The notes beneath the pieces were generated by a model that made no database searches, was not told the DNA's origin, and saw nothing but the letters and a program-made list of their open reading frames with translations. A DNA stretch of 42,018 bases from Candidatus Sysuimicrobiota bacterium CSP1-3 (lineage in GTDB: Bacteria > Sysuimicrobiota > Sysuimicrobiia > Sysuimicrobiales > Humicultoraceae), in contig LDXQ01000014.1 of NCBI GenBank assembly GCA_001443485.1, positions 1 to 42,018 of the forward strand, given 5' to 3'. Position numbers and translations under genes: made by a program. Shown one piece after another: positions 14,471 through 23,138 of the stretch; the first letter of the stretch is position 1, and every line of letters starts with the position of its first letter.

Positions 14471-15921
14471 ACCAGAAGAGCGGCGCGGCCGCGGCGCGCC
14501 CCGCAAACCGCGCGATGACCCTACTTCTTGCCGCCACCGTCGGCGCCACGCTCCTGCGGATCGCGCTGGCCGCGCGGATTCCCCTGGGAGACGACGAAGT
14601 CTACTACCTGCTGTGGGCCCGTCACCTCGCCTGGGGGTATCCGGACCACCCACCCATGATCGCGGCCGTCATCGCCCTGGGCGCGCGTTTCTTCGGCGAC
14701 AGTCCACTGGCGATCCGGATCCTCCCACTGCTGATGGCGTCGGCCACGCCCCTGTTGCTCTACGCCGCCGGCCGGGACATCTTCGATGGCGCCGCCGGCC
14801 GGCGCGCGGCGCTGCTGCTGCTGGGGCTTCCTGCCTACACCCTGGGCGCGACCTTCGCCTTCCCGGACGCGCCGCTCAGCCTCTACGCCGCGCTGGGGCT
14901 GTGGACCGGATGGCGGGCACTGCGCGAGGGAGGATGGTGGTGGGTGGCCACAGCCGCCACCGCCGCACTGGCCCTCTTCAGTAAGGTGCTCGCGGTCTTC
15001 CTACTGCTGGGACTGCTGGGCATGCTCATCGGCGGTCCGTGGCGGCGCGCGCTGCGGGATCCAGGATTCTACGCGGGCCTCCTCGTCGGGGCGGTCCTCA
15101 TCGCGCCGATGGTCTTCTGGTATGCGCGCAACGATTGGATTCTCTTTCGCATGCCGCGCCCGCCGTGGATCGAGGATGTGCGCGGGGTGCCCCTGCGCCT
15201 GCTCTACTTCGCCACCGTGCAGTTCGTCTACCACGGGCTGCTGACTCTGCCGCTGCTGGCGAGCCTTGTCGTCGCCCTGCGCCGGGCGCGCGAACCCGCG
15301 TGGCGGTACCTGCTCTGGATGAGCGTCCCCATCTTGACGTTCACGGTCGTGCTGGCCGTCCCGGGGCAGGCGAAACCGCACTGGCCTACGCCTGCGTACA
15401 CCGTGCTGGCCATCGCGCTGAGTGTGCTCTGGCCGGCGTGGTGGCAGCGCCGCCGCGTCCTGCTGGCGGTGGCCGCGGGGTTGAACGCCCTGCTGATCGT
15501 GGGAGTGGCCGCGGTGGCGCTCGCCCCCGGGAGGATCCAGATCGAGGGCACCACCCAGGGATGGGATCGCGCGGCGCGGATCATCTACCAGGAAGCCGCG
15601 GCCCGAGAGGCGTTCATCATGGTCGGCGCCTACCAGTCCGCCAGCCAGATCGCCTATCAGTTGGAGCGCGTCCGTCCCGCCATCCCGGTGACCTCACCGA
15701 TCGGTGCCTTCCCCTTCTGGCAGCCCCCCGACGCACTGGCCGGCCGCAATGTTGTCTTCGTCGACGATCTGGGAGCGGACGCTGCGCGAGTGCTCGGGCC
15801 GTTCTGCCGCAACATCCAGGCGGTGCGCGGCCTGGATCTGCCCGGGCGGAGATTGATCCTGTACGGCTGCGAGGATTTCAGCGGGACGTTTGCGGGATTC
15901 TCGCCGCGAGGTTCTCCCTGA
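14467..15921 (+). CDS. GT39/PMT-type membrane glycosyltransferase
   Basis: This 484-residue polytopic protein resembles ArnT/PMT-like dolichyl- or undecaprenyl-phosphate-sugar transferases. The first periplasmic loop carries the catalytic acidic pair in [20 protein letters not shown], followed by DHPPM, which is typical of the PMT_2 family. About eleven to twelve hydrophobic segments follow, then a soluble C-terminal domain of about 110 residues. It overlaps the UDGb gene by ATGA, so the two are co-translated despite unrelated roles. The acceptor could be lipid, protein or cell-wall polymer and is unknown. Its 3' end overlaps the convergent hypothetical gene by 44 nt. Confidence 0.85.
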   Translation: MNQKSGAAAARPANRAMTLLLAATVGATLLRIALAARIPLGDDEVYYLLWARHLAWGYPDHPPMIAAVIALGARFFGDSPLAIRILPLLMASATPLLLYAAGRDIFDGAAGRRAALLLLGLPAYTLGATFAFPDAPLSLYAALGLWTGWRALREGGWWWVATAATAALALFSKVLAVFLLLGLLGMLIGGPWRRALRDPGFYAGLLVGAVLIAPMVFWYARNDWILFRMPRPPWIEDVRGVPLRLLYFATVQFVYHGLLTLPLLASLVVALRRAREPAWRYLLWMSVPILTFTVVLAVPGQAKPHWPTPAYTVLAIALSVLWPAWWQRRRVLLAVAAGLNALLIVGVAAVALAPGRIQIEGTTQGWDRAARIIYQEAAAREAFIMVGAYQSASQIAYQLERVRPAIPVTSPIGAFPFWQPPDALAGRNVVFVDDLGADAARVLGPFCRNIQAVRGLDLPGRRLILYGCEDFSGTFAGFSPRGSP

Positions 15922-16390
15922 GGACAACCTGCGTGGCCAGTTCGCGGGCCAGCACCTCGGCGCGCTCCGCGACCCAGGTGGCCTGCGCCCCGGGATGCGG
16001 CCGCCGCGGGGCGCCCAGACCGTACGGCGCGTCCAGCGGCGCACGCTCCGGCTGAGCCAGCACCCGTTCCAGCACGTCGAGGGCTGCGCGCAGGAGATCG
16101 GCCAGCACGCGCAGGCGCTGCGGTCCCTCGCGGACCTCCTGCGGTAATGCGCCGGAGGTGCGTTCCAGCGCGGCGGTCTCCTGCGCGAACGCATCCAGCC
16201 ATGCCGGCACCCTGGTCAGGCTCTCGCGCAGCCGGCCGAGCGTGCCGCGCACCTCCGGACTCGGCGGCGTGGCCACGCCGGTCACCGGATGATAGCGCAG
16301 CATGCCGGCGTAGCGGCGCACGACGGCCGCCGCCTCCTGCAGGCGCGCCGCCTCTCGATTGGCCTCAACATGGACCTGACGCCACGTCAT
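15878..16390 (-). CDS. hypothetical helical protein coupled to aminotransferase
   Basis: This 170-residue protein is predicted to be mostly helical and rich in Ala, Leu, Arg and Glu, with heptad-like stretches (EANREAARLQEAAAVVRRYAGML and LRVLADLLRAALDVLERVLAQ). No membrane segment, Cys cluster or known motif is visible. I start at ATG 16390, which shares its last base position with the aminotransferase stop (TGATG), so the protein is almost certainly translated by coupling. The larger frame in the ORF track (from 16735) is shadow of the aminotransferase. Its tail overlaps the convergent glycosyltransferase. Function unrecognised; a partner role with the aminotransferase is only suggested by linkage. 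Confidence 0.65.
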   Translation of the reverse strand: MTWRQVHVEANREAARLQEAAAVVRRYAGMLRYHPVTGVATPPSPEVRGTLGRLRESLTRVPAWLDAFAQETAALERTSGALPQEVREGPQRLRVLADLLRAALDVLERVLAQPERAPLDAPYGLGAPRRPHPGAQATWVAERAEVLARELATQVVLRENLAARIPQTSR

Positions 16391-17589
16391 CACGACTTTT
16401 GTGCGCCTTCGCCGGCGGTCACACGCATCGAGCGAAGAAACCAGGAGGCGCAGGCGGACACTCCGCTGCCGGGCGGGACCTGAAGCCCGGCCACGTTCAG
16501 GGCGATCTCGACCCCGCCGAGCACCCCCAGCACCTCCACCTCGTTCAGCCAGCCCAGGTGCCCGATGCGGAAGACCCGCCCGCGCAGTTTGCCCAACCCG
16601 GCGCCAAGCGAAAGATGCAGGTGCGCGGCGGCCCACGCGATCAGGCGGCCGCTGTCCATCCCCTCCGGCAGCACCACCGCGGTCAGCGTCGGCGAATGGG
16701 ACTGCGCATCGCCGCAGAGGATCGGGAGTTCCCACGCCCGCACCGCGCGGCGCACTCCTTCCGCGAGACGGGTGTGCCGGGCGAAGACCCGCGCCAGCCC
16801 TTCCTCAAAGAGCAGGTGCAGCGCCTCGCGCATCCCCAGGAGCAGGGACGTCGCCGGCGTGTAGGGGAAGAAGCCGTCCCGATTCTGCGCGATGACCGGC
16901 CGCCAGTCCAGGAAGTACCGGGGACTGCCGCCGCGTTCACCCGCCGCCAGCGCGCCCGGGCCCACGCAGAGGATCGCCGTGCCGGGCGGCAGCATCAACC
17001 CTTTCTGCGATCCGCACACCGCCACGTCCACGCCCCATTCGTCGAAACGGAAATCGATGCTGCCCAGCGAACTCACCGCGTCCACCAGCAACAGTGCGGG
17101 GTGGCGCGCCGCGTCCATCGCCGCGCGCACGGCCGCGACGTCGGAGGTCACCCCGGTGGAGGTCTCGTTGTGCACCACCAGGACCGCCTTGATCGTGTGG
17201 GCGCGGTCGGCGGCGAGCCGCTCGTGAATCGCCGCAGGGGAGACGGCCGCCCCCCAGGGGATGGCGATCTCCTCCACTTCCATCCCCAGCGCCTGCGCGC
17301 ACTGCGCGAACAGCGTGCCGAACTGACCGTTGACCGCGGCCAGGACCCGATCGCCGGACGAAAGCGTATTGACGATTGCCGCCTCCCATCCCGCCGTCCC
17401 CGAACCGGGGAAGAGGACGACCGTGCCCGCGGTCGTCTGAAAGACCCGCTTCAATCCGTCCAGCAGTTCCCGCGTGAGCGCGGCGAACTCGGCGCCGCGG
17501 TGGTCGAGCACCGGCTGCGCCATGGCGCGGAGGATTCGCTCCGGCACGTTGGTCGGTCCTGGCACTTGGAGAAAGGGACGGCCCGGCAT
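16390..17589 (-). CDS. class V aminotransferase (serine/alanine-glyoxylate type)
   Basis: This 399-residue PLP enzyme belongs to the class V aminotransferases of the serine-glyoxylate/alanine-glyoxylate group. The N-terminal PGPTNVPERILRAM and LDHRG are family signatures, the FPGSGTAGWEAA loop binds the PLP phosphate, LLVDAVSSLGS carries the PLP-ring Asp, and the Schiff-base Lys is in CGSQKGLMLPPG. The start ATG follows GGTGGAG at 6-7 nt. It would move an amino group from serine or alanine to glyoxylate, or act in a related pathway. No photorespiratory or serine-cycle genes flank it, so the pathway is not fixed. It is followed by a coupled helical protein of unknown role. Confidence 0.88.
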   Translation of the reverse strand: MPGRPFLQVPGPTNVPERILRAMAQPVLDHRGAEFAALTRELLDGLKRVFQTTAGTVVLFPGSGTAGWEAAIVNTLSSGDRVLAAVNGQFGTLFAQCAQALGMEVEEIAIPWGAAVSPAAIHERLAADRAHTIKAVLVVHNETSTGVTSDVAAVRAAMDAARHPALLLVDAVSSLGSIDFRFDEWGVDVAVCGSQKGLMLPPGTAILCVGPGALAAGERGGSPRYFLDWRPVIAQNRDGFFPYTPATSLLLGMREALHLLFEEGLARVFARHTRLAEGVRRAVRAWELPILCGDAQSHSPTLTAVVLPEGMDSGRLIAWAAAHLHLSLGAGLGKLRGRVFRIGHLGWLNEVEVLGVLGGVEIALNVAGLQVPPGSGVSACASWFLRSMRVTAGEGAQKS

Positions 17590-17777
17590 GGTTCACTCCA
17601 CCTCGGCGCTCCATAGATTCCGCGCCTCTTGTGCCCTTCCTCTCCCGGCGCGGCGCAGACCTCGCCCGCACCGGCGGCGAATCACCATGGGATCACCCGC
17701 AAATACGACGAAAGAAGGAAAAGCGCCGCGGGCGCCGGAATCTTCGTGGTCAAATACGCGACGGACTCCCATCGGCC

Positions 17778-18986
17778 TTGCGTCGTCCTGCGATTCTCAC
17801 CCTGATCATTGCGCTGACGTCCATCTTTTCGCCCGCCGCGGCTCAAGACCCACCCGTTCGCCTCGGCATCGATACGTTCCTCAGCGAGCCCGCCCCGCTG
17901 CAGGGACGGCGCGTCGGCCTGGTGACCCATCAGGCCGGCGTCACCCGGGAGGGGCACCCCACGGCCGTGGCGCTGACGCGCATCGCCGGCGTCAAGCTCA
18001 CGGCGCTCTTCGCCCCGGAGCACGGACTGGACGGCTCCTACGGCGCCGGCCAGCCGGTGCCGACCATTCCCGGACGCACGCCGGTCTACAGCCTCTACGG
18101 CGGCACGTTCCGGCCGACGCGCGGCATGCTGGCCCGCGTAGACGTGCTGGTGGTCGACCTGCAGGACGTGGGATCGCGCCCGTATACCTACGCCTCCACG
18201 ATGGCCATGGTCATGCAGGCGGCACGCGAGGCCGGCAAGCCGGTGGTCGTCTTCGACCGCCCCAATCCACTGGGCGGGGTGATCATCGACGGGCCGATCC
18301 TGGAGCCGCAGTTCCGTTCTTTCATCGGCCTCTATCCCATCCCAATGGTGCATGGGATGACCATCGGAGAACTGGCCCGGCTCTACAACGACGCCTTCGG
18401 CATCGGCGCCAACCTTACCGTGGTCCCGATGGAAGGGTGGACGCGCGCGATGACGTGGGCGGACACCCAGTTGGGCTGGATCAACCCTTCGCCCGGGATC
18501 ACGACGGAGGACGCGCCCTTCTTCTACGCGGCGACCGGGCCGCTGGACGGGGCCAACCTCTGGAACGGGGTGGGCACGGCCTCGCGCTTCCAGGTGGTCC
18601 TGGCCACCTGGCTCGACGGCACCCGCCTGGCCGAGCGGCTCAACCAGAAGAATCTCCCCGGCGTGCGCTTCTCACCCTCGGCCATCCCGCACCCGCGGAC
18701 GGGACGCATCTTCCGCGGCGTGCGGCTGCACATCACCGACCGCCTGCAGTTTCGCCCGGCCACGACCACGGTCACCATCCTGGCGGAGATCCGCCAGATG
18801 TACGGGGACAAGTTCACCTTCCACCGCCCGCGGCGGGGACGGTACCTCTTCGACATCGTCTGGGGTACGAAGGAGGTCCGGCTGGCGCTCAGCCGCGGGG
18901 ATCCGGCGGAGACGATCGTGGCCCGCTGGCAGCCGGCGCTGGCGAAGTTCCAGCGGCGGCGCGAGGCCTACCTGCTCTACCGCTAG
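17778..18986 (+). CDS. namZ: exo-beta-N-acetylmuramidase NamZ (DUF1343), exported
   Basis: This protein of about 402 residues belongs to the DUF1343/NamZ family, which removes terminal MurNAc from peptidoglycan fragments from the non-reducing end. Family motifs are FAPEHGLDGSYGAG (with the likely catalytic Glu), VVDLQDVGSRPYTYASTM, FDRPNPLGG and TQLGWINPSPG. A signal peptide (RRPAILTLIIALTSIFSPAAAQ) begins right after a TTG at 17778, so I use that start. The ORF-track start at 17631 adds 49 basic, non-coding-looking residues. It converges on murQ with a 45-bp gap. Together with MurQ, AnmK and the AmiE-like hydrolase it resembles the Bacillus ybbCDEFHI muramic-acid salvage cluster. Confidence 0.88.
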   Translation: MRRPAILTLIIALTSIFSPAAAQDPPVRLGIDTFLSEPAPLQGRRVGLVTHQAGVTREGHPTAVALTRIAGVKLTALFAPEHGLDGSYGAGQPVPTIPGRTPVYSLYGGTFRPTRGMLARVDVLVVDLQDVGSRPYTYASTMAMVMQAAREAGKPVVVFDRPNPLGGVIIDGPILEPQFRSFIGLYPIPMVHGMTIGELARLYNDAFGIGANLTVVPMEGWTRAMTWADTQLGWINPSPGITTEDAPFFYAATGPLDGANLWNGVGTASRFQVVLATWLDGTRLAERLNQKNLPGVRFSPSAIPHPRTGRIFRGVRLHITDRLQFRPATTTVTILAEIRQMYGDKFTFHRPRRGRYLFDIVWGTKEVRLALSRGDPAETIVARWQPALAKFQRRREAYLLYR

Positions 18987-19031
18987 CGCGCCGTATCGCG
19001 GTCGATGATAGCACGCAGGTCGGTGGCGGGC

Positions 19032-19937
19032 TCATCGCGTCCGCCGGGCGCGCTGCACCGCCCCGCGGATGAACCCATCGGAGGCGACCAGGAGCCGCCG
19101 CGCTTCCGGCGCATCCACGCCCGCCAGGCCCATCACCAGCGCCACCTTCGCCTCTTCGCCGGCCGCGTGCACCAGCCGCGCGGCCTCGGCGGAGGACACC
19201 CCGGCCCCGGCGGCCACAATGTCCTGCACCCGGCGCCGTAGTTTGGCGTTGAGCGGCCGCACGTCGACCATGAGGTCGCGGTAGACGTGACCCAGGCCGA
19301 CCATTGTCGCCGTGCTCAACATCTGCAGCACCAGTTTCTGCGCGGTGCCGGCCTTCATCCGGGTCGAGCCCCGCAGGATCTCCTCGCCTACCTGTGGGAC
19401 GATGGCGGTGTCTGTCCGCACCGCCAGGGGACTTCTCGGAGTGGTCGTCAGCCCGACCGTGTACGCGCCGCGGCGCCGGGCTTCGGCGATCGCCCCCAGG
19501 GTGAACGGGGTCGTGCCGCTGGCGGCGATCCCCACGACGACGTCGCGCGGCCCGACGCGCAGCCGCTCCATTTCCTCCCGCCCCAATTTCCGGTTGTCTT
19601 CGACCGGCGAAGCTTCGCTCACGGTCTCCGTGATCCTACCGGCGACCACGGCCCGCACCATCCCGGGGTCCACGCCAAACGTCGGCGGCACCTCCATGGC
19701 GTCGAGCCATCCCAACCGTCCGCTCGTCCCCGCGCCCACGTAGATCACGCGCCCGCCCCGGCGAAGCACCGCCACAATCCTCTTGACGGCGGCGGCGATT
19801 TGCGGAATGACACGCCCCACGGCGGGCGCCACGCGGCGGTCCTCCCGGTTGATGCGGCGCAGCAGCGCCTGCAGCGGCAGGGTCTCCAGGTGCGGACCGG
19901 GTCGCCAGCGCCGCGCACTCGGCGCGCGGGGGCTCAT
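19032..19937 (-). CDS. murQ: N-acetylmuramic acid 6-phosphate etherase
   Basis: This 301-residue SIS-domain lyase cleaves the lactyl ether of MurNAc-6-phosphate, giving GlcNAc-6-phosphate and lactate in the cytoplasm. Signatures are VGAGTSGRLGWLDAMEVPPTFG, with the catalytic Glu region, and GIAASGTTPFTLGAI, the sugar-phosphate loop. The N-terminal ETLPLQALLRRINREDRRVAPAV is also typical, and the length is normal. Its start overlaps the anmK stop by 4 nt (ATGA). It is the last gene of the long minus-strand salvage run. It receives the AnmK product, and its own product would feed amino-sugar metabolism outside the window. Confidence 0.95.
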   Translation of the reverse strand: MSPRAPSARRWRPGPHLETLPLQALLRRINREDRRVAPAVGRVIPQIAAAVKRIVAVLRRGGRVIYVGAGTSGRLGWLDAMEVPPTFGVDPGMVRAVVAGRITETVSEASPVEDNRKLGREEMERLRVGPRDVVVGIAASGTTPFTLGAIAEARRRGAYTVGLTTTPRSPLAVRTDTAIVPQVGEEILRGSTRMKAGTAQKLVLQMLSTATMVGLGHVYRDLMVDVRPLNAKLRRRVQDIVAAGAGVSSAEAARLVHAAGEEAKVALVMGLAGVDAPEARRLLVASDGFIRGAVQRARRTR

Positions 19938-21109
19938 GCCTCCATCCGCCCCGGCACGATCGCTCCCAGGATCACCGGATGGCGGGCGCCGGTGGCGCCC
20001 GGGACGTTCGTGGCCAGACCCATCGCCGCGTCGTGGGCCAAGATGGCAAACGCGACCGCCTCTTTGGCATCGCTGTCGATGCCCAGTTCAGACGTAGTCC
20101 GCACCGGCCGGGGCGTCAGCCGTGCGCGTAGCCGGTTCATCATCACGGCGTTTCGGGCGCCGCCGCCCGAGACGACCACTTCGTGAACGTCGTGCCGGGG
20201 GAATATGAACCGGCGGTAGTTCTCCACGATCGCCTCCGCGGTCAGAGCCGTCACTGTGGCGATCAGGTCTTCCGCCGCGAGACCCCGCCGAGTGGCGCGG
20301 GCCAGCACATCCTGCGCATACGCCGCCCCGTACCGTTCCCGTCCGGTGGCCTTCGGCGGAGGCGCGATAATAAACTCGTCGGCGCGCAATTCAGAGAGCA
20401 GCCGCTCGTCGACGCGTCCCTGTGCGGCCACGTCGCCGCCGCGGTCATAGGCGCGACCGAAGAACGCCTGCATCAGCGCGTCTACCACCATATTCCCGGG
20501 ACCGGTGTCAAAAGCGTACACGTCTTCCAGATCGCCCCCGGCCGGCAGGACGGTCGCGTTGGCGATCCCTCCGATATTCTGGATGACGCGGGTGCGCGTG
20601 GGATGCTGGAAGAGGACGAAGTCGGCGTAGGGAACCAGCGGCGCTCCCGTCCCGCCGGCGGCCATGTCCCGCGCCCGAAAGTGTCCAACGGTGAGGACGC
20701 CCGTACGCTCGGCGATCACTGCGGGCTCGCCGATCTGGAGCGTTGCTCCCTGATGTCCGGCTGCCGGCGGAATATGATATATCGTCTGGCCGTGCGATCC
20801 GATTAGATCCACCACGACCCCTCTGGACACAGCCAGCGCCGCCGCGGCGAAGAGTTCGCCGACCGTGACGTTGAGTTCGCAGACGTCGCGCACCGAGCCG
20901 GACTCGGTCAGGGCGTGCAGGCGCTCCTGCAGACCGGGCGGGTAGGGGTGGGCGTGGGTCGCCTGTACCTCGACGCGGGCCTCCGGGCCCTGGCCGGTGA
21001 TCCGGACGAGCGCCGCGTCGATGCTGTCGGCGGAGGTGCCGGAGATCAGCCCGACGACCGAACGCGCCGGCTTCGCCGCGATCGCCTCGAGAACGCGCGC
21101 CAACTGCAT
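19934..21109 (-). CDS. anmK: anhydro-N-acetylmuramic acid kinase
   Basis: This 391-residue ASKHA-fold kinase hydrolyses the 1,6-anhydro ring of anhydroMurNAc and phosphorylates O6 with ATP. Family motifs are GLISGTSADSIDAALVRI at the N terminus, GSHGQTIYH, NIGGIANATVLP, FDTGPGNMVVDALM and VSGGGARNAVMMNRL. The start ATG overlaps the stop of the serine-hydrolase gene (TGATG), and the stop overlaps murQ (ATGA). AnmK implies that the cell meets anhydro-sugars made by lytic transglycosylases, whereas NamZ releases plain MurNAc. That mismatch is listed as a finding. Confidence 0.95.
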   Translation of the reverse strand: MQLARVLEAIAAKPARSVVGLISGTSADSIDAALVRITGQGPEARVEVQATHAHPYPPGLQERLHALTESGSVRDVCELNVTVGELFAAAALAVSRGVVVDLIGSHGQTIYHIPPAAGHQGATLQIGEPAVIAERTGVLTVGHFRARDMAAGGTGAPLVPYADFVLFQHPTRTRVIQNIGGIANATVLPAGGDLEDVYAFDTGPGNMVVDALMQAFFGRAYDRGGDVAAQGRVDERLLSELRADEFIIAPPPKATGRERYGAAYAQDVLARATRRGLAAEDLIATVTALTAEAIVENYRRFIFPRHDVHEVVVSGGGARNAVMMNRLRARLTPRPVRTTSELGIDSDAKEAVAFAILAHDAAMGLATNVPGATGARHPVILGAIVPGRMEA

Positions 21110-22260
21110 CAGTCCAGCGCCTCCAGTACCGCGTCGTGGAATATGGGGCGGAACTCATCGATCCTAGTGTCCACGCGTGGATGCACCCGGTTCGTCAGTA
21201 GCACCACAACGAGATCGCGGGGCGGATCAATCAGCAGCGCGGTCCCCGTGAATCCGGTGTGCCCGAAGGCGCGCTCCGACGCGCGCGTGCCCATCGACCC
21301 GCTGCCCCGCCGACCGCGCCAGCCCAGTCCGACGCCCTGGCCCAGGCGGGCGCCGATCTGGTCACGTGTCGCTTCTACAACGGTGGCCTCGTTCAACAGG
21401 CGGCCGCGCTCCGTGCGCCCCCCGTCGAGCATGGCCTGCCCGAAGCGCCCGACCTCCTCTGCGGTGCCGAAGAGTCCGGCGTGCCCGGCCACCCCGCCGA
21501 ACAGATAGTGGCAGTTGCCGTCGTGTACCTCACCCACAAGTACGTCAGTGCGCCACGGATAGCCTGCGCCTTCCTCCCCGGCGGCAGCGCGCTCGTAAGC
21601 GTTGCCTTCCTCTGTGGCCACGCACTGATCGTGCCATTCAGGCGGAGGCCGGAAGCGGGTCCGCTCCCAGCCGAGGTACGGTGCCAAGCGCGCCGCCACG
21701 TGGGCGTCCAGCGCCTTCCCGCTGCAGCGGGCGACCAGTTCTCCCAGCAGAATGAACCCGAGGTCGCTGTATTCGAGCGCCTCGCCTGGAGGCGCCGCGG
21801 GAGTGAGGCGACAGATGTATTCGATCGCCTCTCCAGTCGAACTGGTGTGGAGGTACAGACGAATCCACGCCGGGAGCCCGGCGGTGTGCGTCAGCAGGTG
21901 CCGGAGCGTGACACGCCCCTTCCCGGCGGCGCCGAACGCCGGCAGGTAGTCCGCTACCGGACGATCGATATCGAGCGCCCCCTCCTCCCAGAGCTGCAGC
22001 ACCGCCGTGGCCGTGGCGATGGGTTTGGTCAGAGACGCCAGGTCAAAGATGAAATCCGCCTGCATGGGCCGGCGGCGCGGCGTCACCTCGGCCCACCCGT
22101 AGGCCCGGTGCCAGATGACGCGCCCGCCCTGCCGGATGTGCACCACGGCCCCGCGAAAGACGCCCTCATCGAGGGCCCGTGCCACCAGCGCGTCGATCAC
22201 CGCTAGGCGGGGTTTGTCCGCGTCCACGGGAACTCCCGAAATGGCCGCAAGGCCGATCAC
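21109..22260 (-). CDS. serine hydrolase, beta-lactamase/AmiE-like family
   Basis: This 383-residue protein of the class C beta-lactamase/penicillin-binding fold has the nucleophile motif SLTK (FDLASLTKPIATATA), the YSDLG second motif in place of YxN, and the late HTGFTG motif. No signal peptide is visible, so it should be cytoplasmic. In Bacillus the equivalent position in the MurNAc cluster holds AmiE (YbbE), an N-acetylmuramyl-L-alanine amidase of the same fold. A role in removing peptides from imported muropeptides fits the neighbours but is inferred. ATG 22260 overlaps the DppC stop. GTG 22227 with a GGGAG site 5 nt upstream is an alternative start. It is coupled to anmK through TGATG. 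Confidence 0.85.
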   Translation of the reverse strand: MIGLAAISGVPVDADKPRLAVIDALVARALDEGVFRGAVVHIRQGGRVIWHRAYGWAEVTPRRRPMQADFIFDLASLTKPIATATAVLQLWEEGALDIDRPVADYLPAFGAAGKGRVTLRHLLTHTAGLPAWIRLYLHTSSTGEAIEYICRLTPAAPPGEALEYSDLGFILLGELVARCSGKALDAHVAARLAPYLGWERTRFRPPPEWHDQCVATEEGNAYERAAAGEEGAGYPWRTDVLVGEVHDGNCHYLFGGVAGHAGLFGTAEEVGRFGQAMLDGGRTERGRLLNEATVVEATRDQIGARLGQGVGLGWRGRRGSGSMGTRASERAFGHTGFTGTALLIDPPRDLVVVLLTNRVHPRVDTRIDEFRPIFHDAVLEALD

Positions 22261-23138
22261 GTCGAGGTCCAGGCGGGGCGCATCCGCGGGTCCAGCAACT
22301 CCTGCAGCGCGTCTCCCACCAGGTTAAACCCCAGCACCGCCAGCATGATGGCCATCCCCGGGAAGACGGTGGGCCACGGACTCTGCTCCAGATAATTCCG
22401 CCCCTCGCTGACCATCAAGCCGAGCGAAGGGTAGGGCGGCTGTGTGCCCAGCCCGAGAAAGCTCAGCGCCGACTCGAAGAGGATGGCGGTGGCCAGGTTG
22501 ATCGTGGCTTGGACCAACACCGGCGTGGAGACATTCGGCATCACGTGCGTGAGGACGATCCGCCAGGAGCGCTGCCCCAGAGCCTTCGCCGCCTCGACGT
22601 AGGCCTGCTCTTTCACCACCAGAGTGGGCCCCCGGCCGATCCGGGCGAAGATAGGCACGTAGACGATTCCAATCGCCAGCAGGGTGGTCACCGTCCCCGG
22701 ACCGAGGATCACGACGATCGTGATGGCCAGCAGCAGCACAGGGAAGGCGAAGAGGATGTCCATCAAACGCATGATCACGGTGTCCCAGCTTCCGCCCAGG
22801 TACCCGGCGAGCACCCCCAGCGTCCCGCCGACGCTCAGCGCGAAGGCCACGGACAGTCCCGCGACCAGCAGCGAGGTGCGGTAGCCGAAGAGGATGCGAC
22901 TGAAGAGGTCGCGGCCGAAGAAGTCGCTGCCCAGCATATAGGAGCGGCCGGGAGCCGCAAAGCGATCCGCGGCATGCATTTCCGTCGCCGGGTAGGGCGC
23001 GATCCATGGCGCCAGCAGGGCCAGTCCGATCACGACCACCAGGACGCCCAGTCCGACCAGGCTCTTGGGTGAGCGCAGAACCAGGGTGGGCAGCCCGGGG
23101 CGGCGGGGGGCGGCAGGCAGGGCCAGAGCATCAGGCAT
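22257..23138 (-). CDS. oligopeptide-type ABC permease (DppC/OppC)
   Basis: This 293-residue inner-membrane permease of the DppC/OppC family has an N-terminal cytoplasmic segment with the first helix (SLVGLGVLVVVIGLALLAPWIAP). It also has the HPxG-like periplasmic loop (YMLGSDFFGRDLFSRILFGYRTSL) and the EAA loop YVEAAKALGQRSWRIVLTHVMPN, which contacts the ATPase. The start overlaps dppB by 8 nt and the stop overlaps the serine hydrolase by 4 nt. It pairs with the DppB-like protein. No DppD/DppF-type ATPase gene is in the window. Murein peptides are the likely cargo by context. Confidence 0.9.
   Translation of the reverse strand: MPDALALPAAPRRPGLPTLVLRSPKSLVGLGVLVVVIGLALLAPWIAPYPATEMHAADRFAAPGRSYMLGSDFFGRDLFSRILFGYRTSLLVAGLSVAFALSVGGTLGVLAGYLGGSWDTVIMRLMDILFAFPVLLLAITIVVILGPGTVTTLLAIGIVYVPIFARIGRGPTLVVKEQAYVEAAKALGQRSWRIVLTHVMPNVSTPVLVQATINLATAILFESALSFLGLGTQPPYPSLGLMVSEGRNYLEQSPWPTVFPGMAIMLAVLGFNLVGDALQELLDPRMRPAWTST

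Noticed and set aside
17474-19072. 532-aa plus-strand ORF overlapping namZ in another frame
   Set aside because: It is Arg/Gly/Pro/His-rich with no motif and lies over the clear NamZ coding frame; a shadow ORF.
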